From JANQPX01 sp041398025 (GTDB taxonomy: Bacteria; Pseudomonadota; Alphaproteobacteria; Geminicoccales; Geminicoccaceae): a stretch of DNA of 64,000 bases. A program made the translations under genes and the position numbers. The stretch is taken from contig JAWKVM010000024.1 of NCBI GenBank assembly GCA_041398025.1, forward strand, positions 104,931 through 168,930, given 5' to 3'. Shown piece by piece: positions 35,234 through 45,320 of the stretch (positions are counted from its first letter, which is position 1; every line of letters begins with the position of its first letter). The notes below the pieces were generated by a model. That model saw only the letters and a list, made by a program, of their open reading frames with translations. It made no database searches and was not told the origin of the DNA.

Positions 35234-35538
35234 TCCCAGGCGAAATCATCACCGGACCAGGCGAGATCGAGCTGAACGCCGGCGCCAGAACCGTTACGCT
35301 CGAGGTCGCCAATCGCGGTGACCGCCCGATCCAGGTCGGCAGCCACTACCATTTTTTCGAGACCAACGAAGCTCTCGACTTCGATCGCGACCAGGCCCGC
35401 GGCATGCGTCTGGACATCCCCGCCGGCACCGCTGTGCGCTTCGAGCCCGGCCAGAGTCGTGAGGTCACGCTGGTGCCGATCGCCGGCAGGCGTGAGATCT
35501 TTGGCTTCAATCAGAAGATCATGGGGGATCTGGATTGA
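35230..35538 (+). CDS. ureB: Urease subunit beta
   Basis: A 102-residue subunit: MIPGEIITGPGEIELNAG, RPIQVGSHYHFFETNEALDF, RGMRLDIPAGTAVRFEPGQ, GFNQKIMGDLD. It overlaps the GNAT gene by ATGA. About 610 bases of repeat-rich DNA separate it from ureC, which is unusual. Confidence 0.95.
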   Translation: MIPGEIITGPGEIELNAGARTVTLEVANRGDRPIQVGSHYHFFETNEALDFDRDQARGMRLDIPAGTAVRFEPGQSREVTLVPIAGRREIFGFNQKIMGDLD

Positions 35539-35840
35539 CCGCGATTGCCGCCAATGCCTGTGGCTTTCCTAACCTGTCTGCATGATGGCTCCTTCTTCTC
35601 GACCAACAGTGAACCGGCGCACCGCGCATTCGCCGCAGACCGACCTTAGGCGTTCATGGTTAAGAAAGCTTGAAGGCGACGATGATTTTCTTGCCGGCCG
35701 GATCTGTCCAGGCGGCGAAGCTTTGCCCGCTTCGTCTCTGCAGGCAAATCAACAGGTTGGCGCCAGCCCTGCACCCTCAGAAGAGGCTTCGGCCCTTCGC
35801 TTAACCTTTTCTTCATCCTCTTCCTTCACCATGCCGATCA

Positions 35841-35916
35841 GGTCCATGCGATCCTGGGAATCCGTCCGCCCGCGGGGAGAGAGCGCTTTCTGGGGACTCC
35901 CAGGATCGCATGGACC
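35841..35916 (+). repeat. Dispersed palindromic element, copy C
   Basis: Arms of 23 bases (GGTCCATGCGATCCTGGGAA... and its complement ending AGGATCGCATGGACC) match at 22 of 23 positions around a ~30-base loop. Outer flanks CTTAACC (about 35810) and GGTTAAG (about 35940) are also inverted, making a nested element of roughly 150 bases. Confidence 0.8.
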
Positions 35917-35945
35917 GGTAAAGGATTGTGACGTCGTTGGGTTAA

Positions 35946-36026
35946 GGAAGAATGAACACCGTCTCGGGTCCAGGAAGAAGGAACAGGGCGTCAGATCGAG
36001 AATGAACGAACGTGGCGTCGGGTCGA
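35946..36026 (+). repeat. 27 bp tandem repeat, three units
   Basis: Units at 35946, 35973 and 36000, each about GGAAGAANGAAC followed by a CGTCGGGTCGA-like end. The period is a multiple of three, so in the open frame it encodes the 9-residue series RKNEHRLGS, RKKEQGVRS, RMNERGVGS. Confidence 0.75.
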
Positions 36027-36149
36027 AGATGTGTGGCTATGACCTGAGGGCCGCGATGGTCGATCCGAAAGGTTCCGTGACCTTCGGATGGGACGCCTCG
36101 CTCGACACCGTCCTGCCGTCAGATTTTTCAGCCCAGGAGCGCTAGCTGC

Positions 36150-37862
36150 ATGCCTGCCAAGATTTCTCGCGCGGCCTATGCCGACATGTACGGGCCGACT
36201 GTCGGCGACAAGGTCCGGCTGGCCGATACCGAGCTGTTCGTCGAGGTCGAGGAGGACCGGACGATCTACGGAGAGGAGGTGAAGTTCGGCGGCGGCAAGG
36301 TCATTCGGGACGGCATGGGGCAGTCGCAGGTCACGCGCGCGGACGGCGCCGTCGACACTGTCATCACCAACGCGCTGATCGTCGATCACTGGGGGATCGT
36401 CAAGGCGGATGTCGGGCTGAAGGACGGGCGCATCGCGGCGGTCGGCAAGGCCGGCAATCCGGATACGCAGCCGGGCGTCGACATCATCGTCGGGCCGTCC
36501 ACCGAAGCCATCGCGGGCGAGGGAAAAATCCTGACCGCGGGCGGGTTCGATGCGCATATCCACTTCATCTGCCCGCAGCAGATCGAGGAGGCGCTGATGT
36601 CCGGCGTCACCACCATGCTCGGCGGCGGGACGGGCCCGGCCACGGGGACCAATGCCACGACCTGCACGCCGGGACCCTGGCATATCGGGCGCATGCTGCA
36701 GGCGGCCGAGGCCTTTCCGATGAACCTCGCGCTCTCCGGCAAGGGCAACGCCTCGAAGCCCGCCGGCCTGATCGAGCAGGTGAGGGCCGGTGCGTGCTCG
36801 CTGAAGCTGCATGAGGATTGGGGCACCACGCCGGCCGCGATCGACTGCTGCCTCGGTGTCGCCGACGACTACGACGTGCAGGTGATGATCCACACCGACA
36901 CCCTGAACGAGAGTGGTTTCGTCGAGAACACGGTGAAGGCGTTCAAGGGCCGCACCATCCACGCCTTTCACACCGAGGGCGCGGGCGGCGGTCATGCGCC
37001 CGATATCATCAAGGTGTGCGGTGAGGCGAACGTCATCCCGTCCTCGACCAACCCGACCCGGCCGTTCACGGTGAACACGGTGGACGAGCATCTCGACATG
37101 CTCATGGTCTGCCATCACCTGGACAGCAACATTCCGGAAGACGTGGCGTTTGCCGAGAGCCGCATCCGGCGCGAGACCATAGCGGCCGAGGACATCCTCC
37201 ACGACATGGGCGCCTTTTCCATCATCGCCTCGGACAGCCAGGCCATGGGCCGGGTCGGCGAGGTGTTAATTCGAACTTGGCAGACGGCCGACAAGATGAA
37301 AAAGCAGCGCGGCCGGCTCGCCGAGGAAACCGGCGACAACGACAATGTCAGGGTCAAGCGCTACATCGCCAAATACACCATCAACCCTGCGATCGCTCAT
37401 GGGATGAGTTCCCATATCGGATCCGTGGAAGCGGGCAAGCTCGCCGATCTCTGCCTCTGGTCGCCGGCGTTTTTCGGGGTGAAGCCGGATCTGGTGATCA
37501 AATGCGGCACCATCGCGGCAGCGCCCATGGGCGACCCGAACGCCTCGATCCCGACGCCGCAGCCGGTGCACTACAGGCCGATGTTCGGCGCCTTCGGCCG
37601 GGCGATGACCAGGAGTGCGGTGACCTTCGTCAGCAAGGCGTCGCTGGACGAGCATATCGCCGGCAGGCTCGGGCTGGAGCGGGAGCTGCTCGCGGTCGAG
37701 AATGTCAGGGGCGGCATCGGCAAGGCGTCGATGATCCACAATGCGGCGACGCCGATGATTGAGGTCGACCCTGAGACCTACGAGGTGCGTGCCGACGGCG
37801 AGCTTCTGACCTGCCAACCCGCAGACGTTCTCCCCATGGCGCAGCGGTACTTTTTGTACTGA
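36150..37862 (+). CDS. ureC: Urease subunit alpha (catalytic)
   Basis: A 570-residue nickel amidohydrolase of normal length. Visible active-site parts: GGFDAHIHFICPQQ, the carbamylated lysine in CSLKLHEDWG, metal-ligand HTDTLNESGF and HTEGAGGGHAPDI, and the mobile flap VCHHLDSNIPEDVAFAESR with its Cys and His. It hydrolyses urea to ammonia and carbamate. The stop overlaps the ureE start (TGATG). Confidence 0.97.
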   Translation: MPAKISRAAYADMYGPTVGDKVRLADTELFVEVEEDRTIYGEEVKFGGGKVIRDGMGQSQVTRADGAVDTVITNALIVDHWGIVKADVGLKDGRIAAVGKAGNPDTQPGVDIIVGPSTEAIAGEGKILTAGGFDAHIHFICPQQIEEALMSGVTTMLGGGTGPATGTNATTCTPGPWHIGRMLQAAEAFPMNLALSGKGNASKPAGLIEQVRAGACSLKLHEDWGTTPAAIDCCLGVADDYDVQVMIHTDTLNESGFVENTVKAFKGRTIHAFHTEGAGGGHAPDIIKVCGEANVIPSSTNPTRPFTVNTVDEHLDMLMVCHHLDSNIPEDVAFAESRIRRETIAAEDILHDMGAFSIIASDSQAMGRVGEVLIRTWQTADKMKKQRGRLAEETGDNDNVRVKRYIAKYTINPAIAHGMSSHIGSVEAGKLADLCLWSPAFFGVKPDLVIKCGTIAAAPMGDPNASIPTPQPVHYRPMFGAFGRAMTRSAVTFVSKASLDEHIAGRLGLERELLAVENVRGGIGKASMIHNAATPMIEVDPETYEVRADGELLTCQPADVLPMAQRYFLY

Positions 37863-38329
37863 TGCTGCGCGCGCTTGAAACCGTCGAACGCGGGAGTTTC
37901 GATCCTGGCGAGGTTGTCGACAGTGTCACTCTCGATCTGGAGGCGCGGCGAAAGCGGCGTCATACGTTGGAAGGTGTCGGCGGAACCCATTTCCTGGTCG
38001 ACCTGCCTACCGTGCCCAGTCTCAAACATGGTGACGGGTTTCGGCTGGAGTCCAGAGCGGTCATCGAGATCAGCGCCGCATGCGAGGCGCTGATGGAAGT
38101 CAGGTCGTCGGTCTCCGGTGACATGGCGCGTATCGCCTGGCATCTGGGCAATCGTCATCTGCCGGTGCAGTTCGTGGACGGCGGCATCCGGCTTCGCGCC
38201 GATCATGTGATCGAGGCGATGCTGCAAAAGCTCGGCGCGGAGGTCAGGCACGTGACGTTTCCCTTCGATCCCGAGGGTGGCGCCTACGGTCACGGCCACA
38301 CGCACGGACACAGCCATCATCATGACTGA
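37862..38329 (+). CDS. ureE: Urease nickel chaperone UreE
   Basis: A 155-residue protein with the UreE core (ARIAWHLGNRHLPVQF, then IRLRADHVIEAMLQKLGA) and a His-rich nickel-binding tail HGHGHTHGHSHHHD. It overlaps ureC by one base and ureF by 8 bases. Confidence 0.93.
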   Translation: MLRALETVERGSFDPGEVVDSVTLDLEARRKRRHTLEGVGGTHFLVDLPTVPSLKHGDGFRLESRAVIEISAACEALMEVRSSVSGDMARIAWHLGNRHLPVQFVDGGIRLRADHVIEAMLQKLGAEVRHVTFPFDPEGGAYGHGHTHGHSHHHD

Positions 38330-39007
38330 AAGCCACGGGCTCTACCGTTTGCTTTCATGGCTGTCGCCGAGCTATCCGATCGGCTCGTTTTCCTACAGCC
38401 ATGGGCTGGAAGCTGCGATCGAGGCTGGGTTCGTCAGTGATGCCGAGACCCTGACCACATGGCTCACGGATATCGTCGAGGAGGGGGCCGGTCGCAACGA
38501 TGCCATCTTCCTGCGTGCAGCCTACGAGGCCTCGCTCGCCGACGATGATCAAGCCTTGAGTAAGGTCGCCGACCTCGCCGCCGCGTTTCAGCCTTCCGCC
38601 GAGCTCCTCCTGGAGACCACCGCTCAGGGCCGTGCCTTCCTCGACACCACGTCAGCCGCCTGGCCCGCCGCCACCCTGGAAAGGCTCAGGCAAGTTCAGC
38701 CAGGGCGGCTCGCCCTGCCTGTGGTGGTGGGAGCGGCGGCGGCTGGACATGGGGTACCGCCGGGTGCGGCGCTCCATGGCTATCTGCACGGGTTTTCGGC
38801 GAATCTGGTGTCGGCGGGAGTGCGGCTGGTGCCGCTCGGGCAGACAGACGGTCAGCGGATCATCGCTGCTCTGGAGCCTGTGATTTCTGGCACCGTCCAG
38901 GAAATCCTTGGGCTCGACGAGCCCCTCGATCATCTAGCCTCCAATACCTTCCTCAACGACTGGTGCTCGATGCGCCACGAAACCCAGTACACCAGGCTGT
39001 TCCGCTC

Positions 39008-39011
<4 letters not shown>
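38322..39011 (+). CDS. ureF: Urease accessory protein UreF
   Basis: A 229-residue helical protein: LLSWLSPSYPIGSFSYSHGLE, VVEEGAGRNDAIFL-like sequence and HLASNTFLNDWCSMRHETQ at the end. The start at ATG 38322 (MTESHGLYRLLSW) overlaps the UreE tail; the longer frame from 38277 would translate the His tail region and is not supported. It overlaps ureG by ATGA. Confidence 0.92.
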
Positions 39012-39661
<650 letters not shown>

Positions 39662-39770
39662 TGCCACGCTCACCAAGTTTGCATCGATGCCACGTCATGC
39701 CGCTTCCGTCTGACAGGTCTTCGTTCAAGCGTTAGGTTTTCCTTAACGTTTCCCTGGCATGCTGTTTCAT

Positions 39771-39849
39771 GGTCCATGCGATCCTGGGAATCCGCCCGCA
39801 TGCCGGAAACAGTTTGGGTGAGGCTCGGACTCCCAGGATCACATGGACC
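39771..39849 (+). repeat. Dispersed palindromic element, copy D
   Basis: Arms GGTCCATGCGATCCTGGGAA and the near complement ending CCCAGGATCACATGGACC around a ~33-base loop. Upstream TTCCTTAACG and downstream GGGAAGGATGAAC match the outer parts of copy C. Confidence 0.8.
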
Positions 39850-40139
39850 AGCAAGACATGCCGGACCCTGGCCGGGGCGGGTCAGGGAAGGATGAACGGG
39901 GCTGCTCGACTGGTTGCATAGGTCAGAACCTGGAAGGGGCGCACTTGGTCACTCCCGACGGGGCGGTCCGGTGAGGTCAGCCTAGCACGGGCCAACCCGC
40001 GAACATCCAAAACGGTACAGGGGTGATGTTGTTTCCGAGACGAACTGACCTTCATTTCAGTTCGGCCATTCGGCCGGGGTGCCGTCGCGCCGAACCGCTT
40101 TCGACATTCCTGATCAATCATGTCAACACGTAAACGGCA
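39850..40139. other. Intergenic stretch between ureG and the formylglycine enzyme gene
   Basis: Convergent genes on both sides and no coding potential. GGGAAGGATGAACGGGG around 39885 is the 3' flank of palindromic copy D. No clear intrinsic terminator was found. Confidence 0.4.
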
Positions 40140-41078
40140 TCAGACGTCGAACACCAGCCGGAAGCCCTGATGGGATGTCGTGGTGTCCGGCGAGGCCCCG
40201 GTGCGTGCGGCAATGCGGTAGCGGTGGCAATAGCTGGCATGGCAGAGATAGGAGCCGCCCTTCAGCAGCTTCGTGCCCCTCATCTCCCGGGCGTGCCGGC
40301 GCGTGGCCTTGCTGAGGGAGCGGAGCTTGTAGGGCTCGGAGGTCCACTCCCAGACATTGCCGCACATATTGAAGACGCCGTAGCCATTGGGCTCGAAAGA
40401 GAGGGCGGGCGCCGTCGCCTCGTGGCCGTCTGCTGCGCTGTTGCGGTCGGGGAAGCGGCCCTGCCAGATGTTGCAGGGAAAGAAATCCCGATCGTTCGGA
40501 GGACGCTCGCCCCAGGGATAGGGGACGTCGCCGAAACCGCCGCGGGCGGCGTGCTCCCATTCGGCTTCGGTCGGCAGACGGCCGCCGGCCCAGGCGGCAA
40601 ACGCCCTGGCGTCGGACCAGGAGATGTGCACGGCAGGATGATCGTCGCGGCAGGCCGCCTCCGAGCCCGGGCCGTTCACCATCCGCCAGTGGGCGCCGTC
40701 GACGCGCCGCCACCATTCGGCCTTGGGGACGGCCTGGGTTTCGCCGATGGGAGCGGGAACATGGGCGTGAAACACGAAGGACCAGCCGAAGCGCTCCGCC
40801 TCGGTGACATGGCCGGTGTCCTCGACGAAGGCGGCGAACTCGGCGTTGGTGATGGTGCCGGCGGTCATGCGAAAGGGCTTCAGCGTGACCGAGCGGCAGG
40901 GGCCTTCGCCATCCAGCGGGATCTGCACCTGGTCGGTCCCGACCAGCGCTTTGCCGCCTGGAATCGGCACGGTGTCGAACGCCTCGATGGGGCGGCCGCG
41001 TTCTGGCATGGGGGCTGCTTCTCTCGACGCAGGGCCTTCGGCGGCTCGCTCGACCCGGCAGCAGCGCTGCTCGCTCAT
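40140..41078 (-). CDS. Formylglycine-generating enzyme (sulfatase-maturing)
   Basis: A 312-residue SUMF1-type protein: FRMTAGTITNAEFAAFVED, RLPTEAEWEHAARGG, NMCGNVWEWTSEPY and the C-terminal catalytic pair C-x4-C in GGSYLCHASYCHRYRIAART. Both cysteines needed for oxidising a sulfatase Cys to formylglycine are present, so this is a real FGE and not just a family relative. Its start overlaps the stop of the permease gene by ATGA, placing it in the quaternary-amine transporter operon. The likely client is the choline sulfatase at 48529-50088. Confidence 0.88.
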   Translation of the reverse strand: MSEQRCCRVERAAEGPASREAAPMPERGRPIEAFDTVPIPGGKALVGTDQVQIPLDGEGPCRSVTLKPFRMTAGTITNAEFAAFVEDTGHVTEAERFGWSFVFHAHVPAPIGETQAVPKAEWWRRVDGAHWRMVNGPGSEAACRDDHPAVHISWSDARAFAAWAGGRLPTEAEWEHAARGGFGDVPYPWGERPPNDRDFFPCNIWQGRFPDRNSAADGHEATAPALSFEPNGYGVFNMCGNVWEWTSEPYKLRSLSKATRRHAREMRGTKLLKGGSYLCHASYCHRYRIAARTGASPDTTTSHQGFRLVFDV

Positions 41079-43150
41079 CCACCCAGGTCCAGCGCTTTTC
41101 GCTGCTTGTCGGCAAAGCCCTGGATCAGGCGGTCGGTGACCAAAGCGAGCAGCGCCATGGCAGCGCCGGACGCGATGCCGAGGCCGACGTCGGCCTGACC
41201 GAGGGCGAGGTAGATCGACTGGCCGAGGCCCGTGGTGCCGACCAGGGCGGCGATCACCAGCATGGCGAAGGCGTAGAGGATGGTCTGGTTCAGGCCGAGC
41301 AGGATGGTGGGCAGCGCGTAGGGGACGCGCACATCGGTGAGGATCTGGCGTTCGGTCGCGCCGGCTGCCGTCGCCGCTTCGAGCAGATCCGGCGGGGTGG
41401 TGACCAGGCCGTGGCGGGTGTAGCGGATCATCGGCACGATGGCGTAGAGGCAGATTGCGATGAAGGCGGTGAACTCGCCGATCTGGAAGAGCATCAGCAC
41501 CGGGATCAGAAAGACGAACAGCGGGATGGTCTGCAGCATGTCGCAGATCGGCCGGAGGATGCGCCAGGCGAGCGTGCTGAAGGCGGCAAGCGTGCCGAGT
41601 GCCGCTCCGACGATGGCGCAGGTGATCACGGCGACCCCGGTGAGGTAGAGGGAGAGCATGGCCCGCTCCCAGAGCCCGGCGAGCAGGATCGCGAGCAGCG
41701 CCAGTGCGGCGAACAGGGCGAGCGAGCGGCCGCCTGATGCCCAGCCGATCGCGGCGACCACGGCGATCACGGCGGGCCAGGGAACCTGGATGAGGCCGCT
41801 GTGCAGGATGCCGAGGGCAGAGACCAGGGCGATCGCGCCGACGGTCCAGCCGCGCCAGACCAGCAGGACGGCGAGACCTGCGGTGACCGCGGCCATGGCG
41901 TAGCTCATCGCCGGCGTCCAGGAGAAGCCCCAGGTGAAGGGAAGGACGGCGTCGTCGAGGCCGATGCGGATCGGGAGCAGCACGAAGAACATGGCGCTGT
42001 TCTTGATGCTGTCGAAGGTGCTGCCGTAGCTCGCGGTGAAGGCGCCGAGCGCTGTGTCGATGCGCTCGCTGATCGGGGCCATGATGCCGAGGGTGCCCGG
42101 GTCAGGAAGGAAGGGCGTGAGCAGGATGGCGAGCGCGATGCCGATGGCGGCGGCGATCGCGATGGTGCGGCCATGGCGCTCGCGGACGGTGGTCTCGGCG
42201 AACGCGCCTGAGATGCGGTCGATCAGCACGGCGAAGATGACGATGACCAGGCCGGCGAGCAGGCTCTGGCCGAACTGCGCCTTTCTCATGGTCAAAAGAA
42301 TTTCCCAGGAGATGTCGTTGAAGCCGCCGATGACCGCGGCGATGATCGCCATGGAGAGGGCCGCCATGATGCATTGGTTGACGCCCACCATGATCTGGGA
42401 CGAGGCGGCCGGCAGCTCGACATAGAGGAGCTGCTGAAAGCGTGTGGTGCCGGCCATGATGCCCGCTTCGCGGACTTCGGCATCGACCCGATCAAGTCCC
42501 AGAAGAACGTTGCGCGCCATGGGCGGGGCGGCGTAGATGGCGGAGGCGATCAACCCGACCACGGGGCCGAAGCCGAACAGGATCAGGAGCGGGGTCAGAT
42601 AGGCGAAGGTGGGCACGGTCTGCATGACGTCCAGCACCACCTCGATGGCACGGCGCACGGCTTTGATCTCGAAGGCGAGGAGGCCGATGACCATGCCCAT
42701 GCTCAGGGCGAGCGGCACCGAGACCGCGACCAGAGCGAGCGTGTTCATGCTCGGGATCCAGTAGCCCGAGGCGAGCACGAAGCCGAGGCCGACGATCGCA
42801 AGCAAAGCGAGCCTCGCCCCGCCGGCCCAGGCGGCGAGGGCGGTGATCGCGATGACCACGGCGAGCCAGGGGGCCTCGGTCAGAAGGGCATTGGCGGCGT
42901 TCATCTGATAGCCAAGCGGCACGGCCAGTGCGCGGGCGATCGGCTTGAGCGCGCCGAGCAGGGCTTCCAGCCCCTGGCCGATCCATGAGGTGACGGGGAG
43001 TGTCAGGCTCTGCGGCCAGGCCGTCAGCCAGGGGAGCCATGGGCTGAGCACAGCGAGAAGGGCGAGGGCGGCAAGCAGCGCGAGGGCGGCGGGCGATCGG
43101 CCGTCGAGCCAGGCATTCGGCGCCGTGTCGACGCTGGCGATCGCGGTCAA
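41075..43150 (-). CDS. Glycine betaine/choline-type ABC permease, tandem fused
   Basis: A 691-residue ProW-like protein with two permease domains. The first (~130-320) contains VVLDVMQTVPTFAYLTPLL and MVGVNQCIMAALSMAIIAA; the second (~470-680) contains CDMLQTIPLFVFLIPVLM and LNQTILYAFAMLVIAALVGT. The fusion supplies both transmembrane halves from one gene. The start is a TTG at 43150 overlapping the ATPase stop (TTGA). Confidence 0.85.
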   Translation of the reverse strand: MTAIASVDTAPNAWLDGRSPAALALLAALALLAVLSPWLPWLTAWPQSLTLPVTSWIGQGLEALLGALKPIARALAVPLGYQMNAANALLTEAPWLAVVIAITALAAWAGGARLALLAIVGLGFVLASGYWIPSMNTLALVAVSVPLALSMGMVIGLLAFEIKAVRRAIEVVLDVMQTVPTFAYLTPLLILFGFGPVVGLIASAIYAAPPMARNVLLGLDRVDAEVREAGIMAGTTRFQQLLYVELPAASSQIMVGVNQCIMAALSMAIIAAVIGGFNDISWEILLTMRKAQFGQSLLAGLVIVIFAVLIDRISGAFAETTVRERHGRTIAIAAAIGIALAILLTPFLPDPGTLGIMAPISERIDTALGAFTASYGSTFDSIKNSAMFFVLLPIRIGLDDAVLPFTWGFSWTPAMSYAMAAVTAGLAVLLVWRGWTVGAIALVSALGILHSGLIQVPWPAVIAVVAAIGWASGGRSLALFAALALLAILLAGLWERAMLSLYLTGVAVITCAIVGAALGTLAAFSTLAWRILRPICDMLQTIPLFVFLIPVLMLFQIGEFTAFIAICLYAIVPMIRYTRHGLVTTPPDLLEAATAAGATERQILTDVRVPYALPTILLGLNQTILYAFAMLVIAALVGTTGLGQSIYLALGQADVGLGIASGAAMALLALVTDRLIQGFADKQRKALDLGG

Positions 43151-44220
43151 GAGGGCCGCACCTCGCCGGCCGCGGCGCGTGCCATCGCATCGGCCTTGAC
43201 CGTGCCGATGATCCTGCCGGCGTCATCGGCAACCGGCAGCTCCGGATAGGCGCTGGCACAAACCGCCAGGGCTTCATCCAGGGTCATCGACGCTTTCAGC
43301 CGTGGAGCACCGTCAAAGTCAACGCCGGCCGGAGTCCCGGCCCCGTCCAAGTCAGCATTGGCGGGCGCACCCGCCCCGACGAGACTGGCGACGGTCATGT
43401 GGCGGCCGCGGGGGATGTCGCGGGAGAACTGGGCGACGTAGTCGTCGGCGGGCTCGAGGATGATCTGGGCAGGCGTGCCGATCTGCACGATCACGCCGTC
43501 GCGCATAATGGCGATACGGTCGGCGAGCCGGACGGCTTCGCCGATGTCGTGGGTGATGAACACGATGGTTTTTTTCAAACTTGCCTGCAGGCGCAGGAAC
43601 TCGTCCTGCAGCTGGCGGCGGATCAGCGGGTCGAGGGCGGAGAAGGGCTCGTCCAGGAACCAGATGGCGGGGTTGACCGCGAGCGAGCGCGCGATGCCGA
43701 CCCGCTGGCGCTGGCCGCCCGAGAGTTCGCGCGGAAAAGCGTCCTCGCGGCCTTCAAGGCCGACCAGCTCGATCACTTCGTGGGCGCGGTGCAGGCGTGC
43801 ACCTCGTTCAATTCCCTGGACTTTGAGCGGGAAGGCGACGTTCTCGGCCACGGTCATGTGCGGGAAAAGACCGAAATGCTGGAAGACCATGCCCATCTTG
43901 TGGCGGCGGAGCTGGATCAGCTCCTGCCTGGTGGCGTTCAGAATGTCGTCGCCGTCGATGTCGACCTTGCCGGCAGTGGGCTCGATCAGGCGGGAGAGGC
44001 AGCGGACGACGGTCGACTTGCCGGAGCCGGACAAACCCATGATCACGAACAGCTCGCCCGCCGCCACCTCGAAGGAAACGCCGCGCACGGCCGGGATCAG
44101 CCCTTGGTCGGCGAGGCGTTCGGCGATCGCCGAAACGTCCGCCCCGTCACGTCTGGCATCAGTCAACCCGGCCATGGCATGGCTGCCGAACACCATCCAG
44201 AGATCGCGGGCGGTGATCAT
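43147..44220 (-). CDS. Glycine betaine/choline-type ABC ATPase (ProV-like)
   Basis: A 357-residue ATPase: Walker A IMGLSGSGKSTVVRCLSRL, signature LSGGQRQRVGIARSLA, LDEPFSALDPLIRRQLQDE and ITHDIGEAVRLADR. The tail holds a degenerate CBS-like regulatory segment (AVCASAYPELPVADDAGRI) preceded by a linker with an internal duplication (GAGAPANADLD / GAGTPAGVDFD). I start at ATG 44220 (MITARDLWMVFG); the longer frame reads into proX. Confidence 0.88.
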   Translation of the reverse strand: MITARDLWMVFGSHAMAGLTDARRDGADVSAIAERLADQGLIPAVRGVSFEVAAGELFVIMGLSGSGKSTVVRCLSRLIEPTAGKVDIDGDDILNATRQELIQLRRHKMGMVFQHFGLFPHMTVAENVAFPLKVQGIERGARLHRAHEVIELVGLEGREDAFPRELSGGQRQRVGIARSLAVNPAIWFLDEPFSALDPLIRRQLQDEFLRLQASLKKTIVFITHDIGEAVRLADRIAIMRDGVIVQIGTPAQIILEPADDYVAQFSRDIPRGRHMTVASLVGAGAPANADLDGAGTPAGVDFDGAPRLKASMTLDEALAVCASAYPELPVADDAGRIIGTVKADAMARAAAGEVRPS

Positions 44221-44245
44221 CCCGTCGGCGCGCAGTCGCCGGCCG

Positions 44246-45205
44246 TCACTGGGTCGCGGCGTCGACGACGGGCTTCCAGTAGTCCTCGTTGGCATCGAGG
44301 AAAGTGGCGACCACCTCTTCGACCGACTTGCCGTCGACGTCGACCGCACCCATCAGCGGCTCCTGCTGCTCGGTCGAGAGCCGATAGTTGTCGATGATCT
44401 CGTAGGCGGCCGGCCATGTTTCGGCGAATCCGGACCAGGCGCCCTTGAAGATCCGGGTCGGGATGAAATCGCAGTCATAGGTGGCGTCGGGATTCGGGCC
44501 CCAGCTCGGATCCTCGTAGCATTCGGCCGTGCCCTCGGGCAGCTTGGCGAATTTCAGGCCGTAGGCGGGCACCGCCCAGTGCGGCTGCCAGAACACCACG
44601 AGCAGCGGGCTTTTCTTCTCGGTCGAGGCGCGGATCTCGGAGATCAAGGCGCCCTCGGAGCCGGCGGGCACGGCCTTGAACGGGAGCTGCAGGCCGGCAA
44701 TGCGGTCGGCGCCCGGCGTGCCCCAGTCGGCCGGGTAGTCGAGCAGGCGGCCCTGGGGGATGGTCTCGGCGGTGGCGAACTGGCCGGCGCAGTCCTTGAG
44801 CGCCTCCCAGTCCGGCAGGCCGGGGCAGAGCTCCTCGACATGGGCGGGGTAGGCGAAGCCCTCGCGCGCGTCGAGGCCGAGGTCGGAGACGTCGACCACG
44901 CCGCCCGCCTTCTCCTGCACGGCGAACTGGTCGGAGACGTTGGAGGTCCAGAGCTCGAGCGCTGCGTGGATCTCGCCATCGGCCATGGCCTGGAACATGT
45001 TCATGTAGCCGGCGGTGACATACTCGACCTGATAACCGGCCATTTTCAGCATCTCGCCGGCGATGTGGGTGGTCACATGCTGGCCGGTCCATTCGTTGAT
45101 CGCGAGCTTGATCGGCTGGTCGACCGCGCCCATCTCGGCGGCCTGCACGGCGCCTGCACCGCACACCACCAGGATTGCGGCTCCCGCGAGCCCTTTCTTG
45201 TTCAT
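44246..45205 (-). CDS. Quaternary-amine ABC substrate-binding protein (ProX-like)
   Basis: A 319-residue exported receptor. After a signal peptide (GLAGAAILVVCGAGAVQA) come IKLAINEWTGQHVTTHIAG, AMADGEIHAALELWTSN, PLLVVFWQPHWAVPAYGLK and the aromatic-rich features typical of betaine/choline receptors. AGGAGAGG precedes ATG 45205. First gene of the transporter-FGE operon, divergent from the GlxA/AraC-type regulator. Confidence 0.87.
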   Translation of the reverse strand: MNKKGLAGAAILVVCGAGAVQAAEMGAVDQPIKLAINEWTGQHVTTHIAGEMLKMAGYQVEYVTAGYMNMFQAMADGEIHAALELWTSNVSDQFAVQEKAGGVVDVSDLGLDAREGFAYPAHVEELCPGLPDWEALKDCAGQFATAETIPQGRLLDYPADWGTPGADRIAGLQLPFKAVPAGSEGALISEIRASTEKKSPLLVVFWQPHWAVPAYGLKFAKLPEGTAECYEDPSWGPNPDATYDCDFIPTRIFKGAWSGFAETWPAAYEIIDNYRLSTEQQEPLMGAVDVDGKSVEEVVATFLDANEDYWKPVVDAATQ

Positions 45206-45320
45206 TCGGACCTCTCCTGACATCAGCGCCGAAGGTTTTTTAGGAAAACTCCATCCACTGTTGCAGAATATCGGCAAAAAACTTAACCATTTACGACGGA
45301 ACCATGATGCAGATCGACAT
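45206..45320. promoter_or_regulatory. Divergent promoter region, proX-like gene / AraC-type regulator
   Basis: About 115 bases between divergent genes with an AT-rich core around 45235-45300. It is the natural target for the adjacent AraC-type regulator. No clear palindrome was found. Confidence 0.45.

Larger units (their letters stand above)
35539..36149. other. Repeat-rich insertion between ureB and ureC
   Basis: No supported gene. It holds palindromic copy C (35841-35916) with outer CTTAACC...GGTTAAG flanks, and a 27 bp tandem repeat (35946-36026). An open frame runs across (35582-36145) but most of it is repeat-derived. AGGAG at 36134-36138 is the RBS of ureC. Confidence 0.6.

Noticed and set aside
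35582..36145. Possible 187-residue protein between ureB and ureC
   Set aside because: Largely composed of palindromic copy C and the 27 bp tandem repeat, so the open frame is probably fortuitous.
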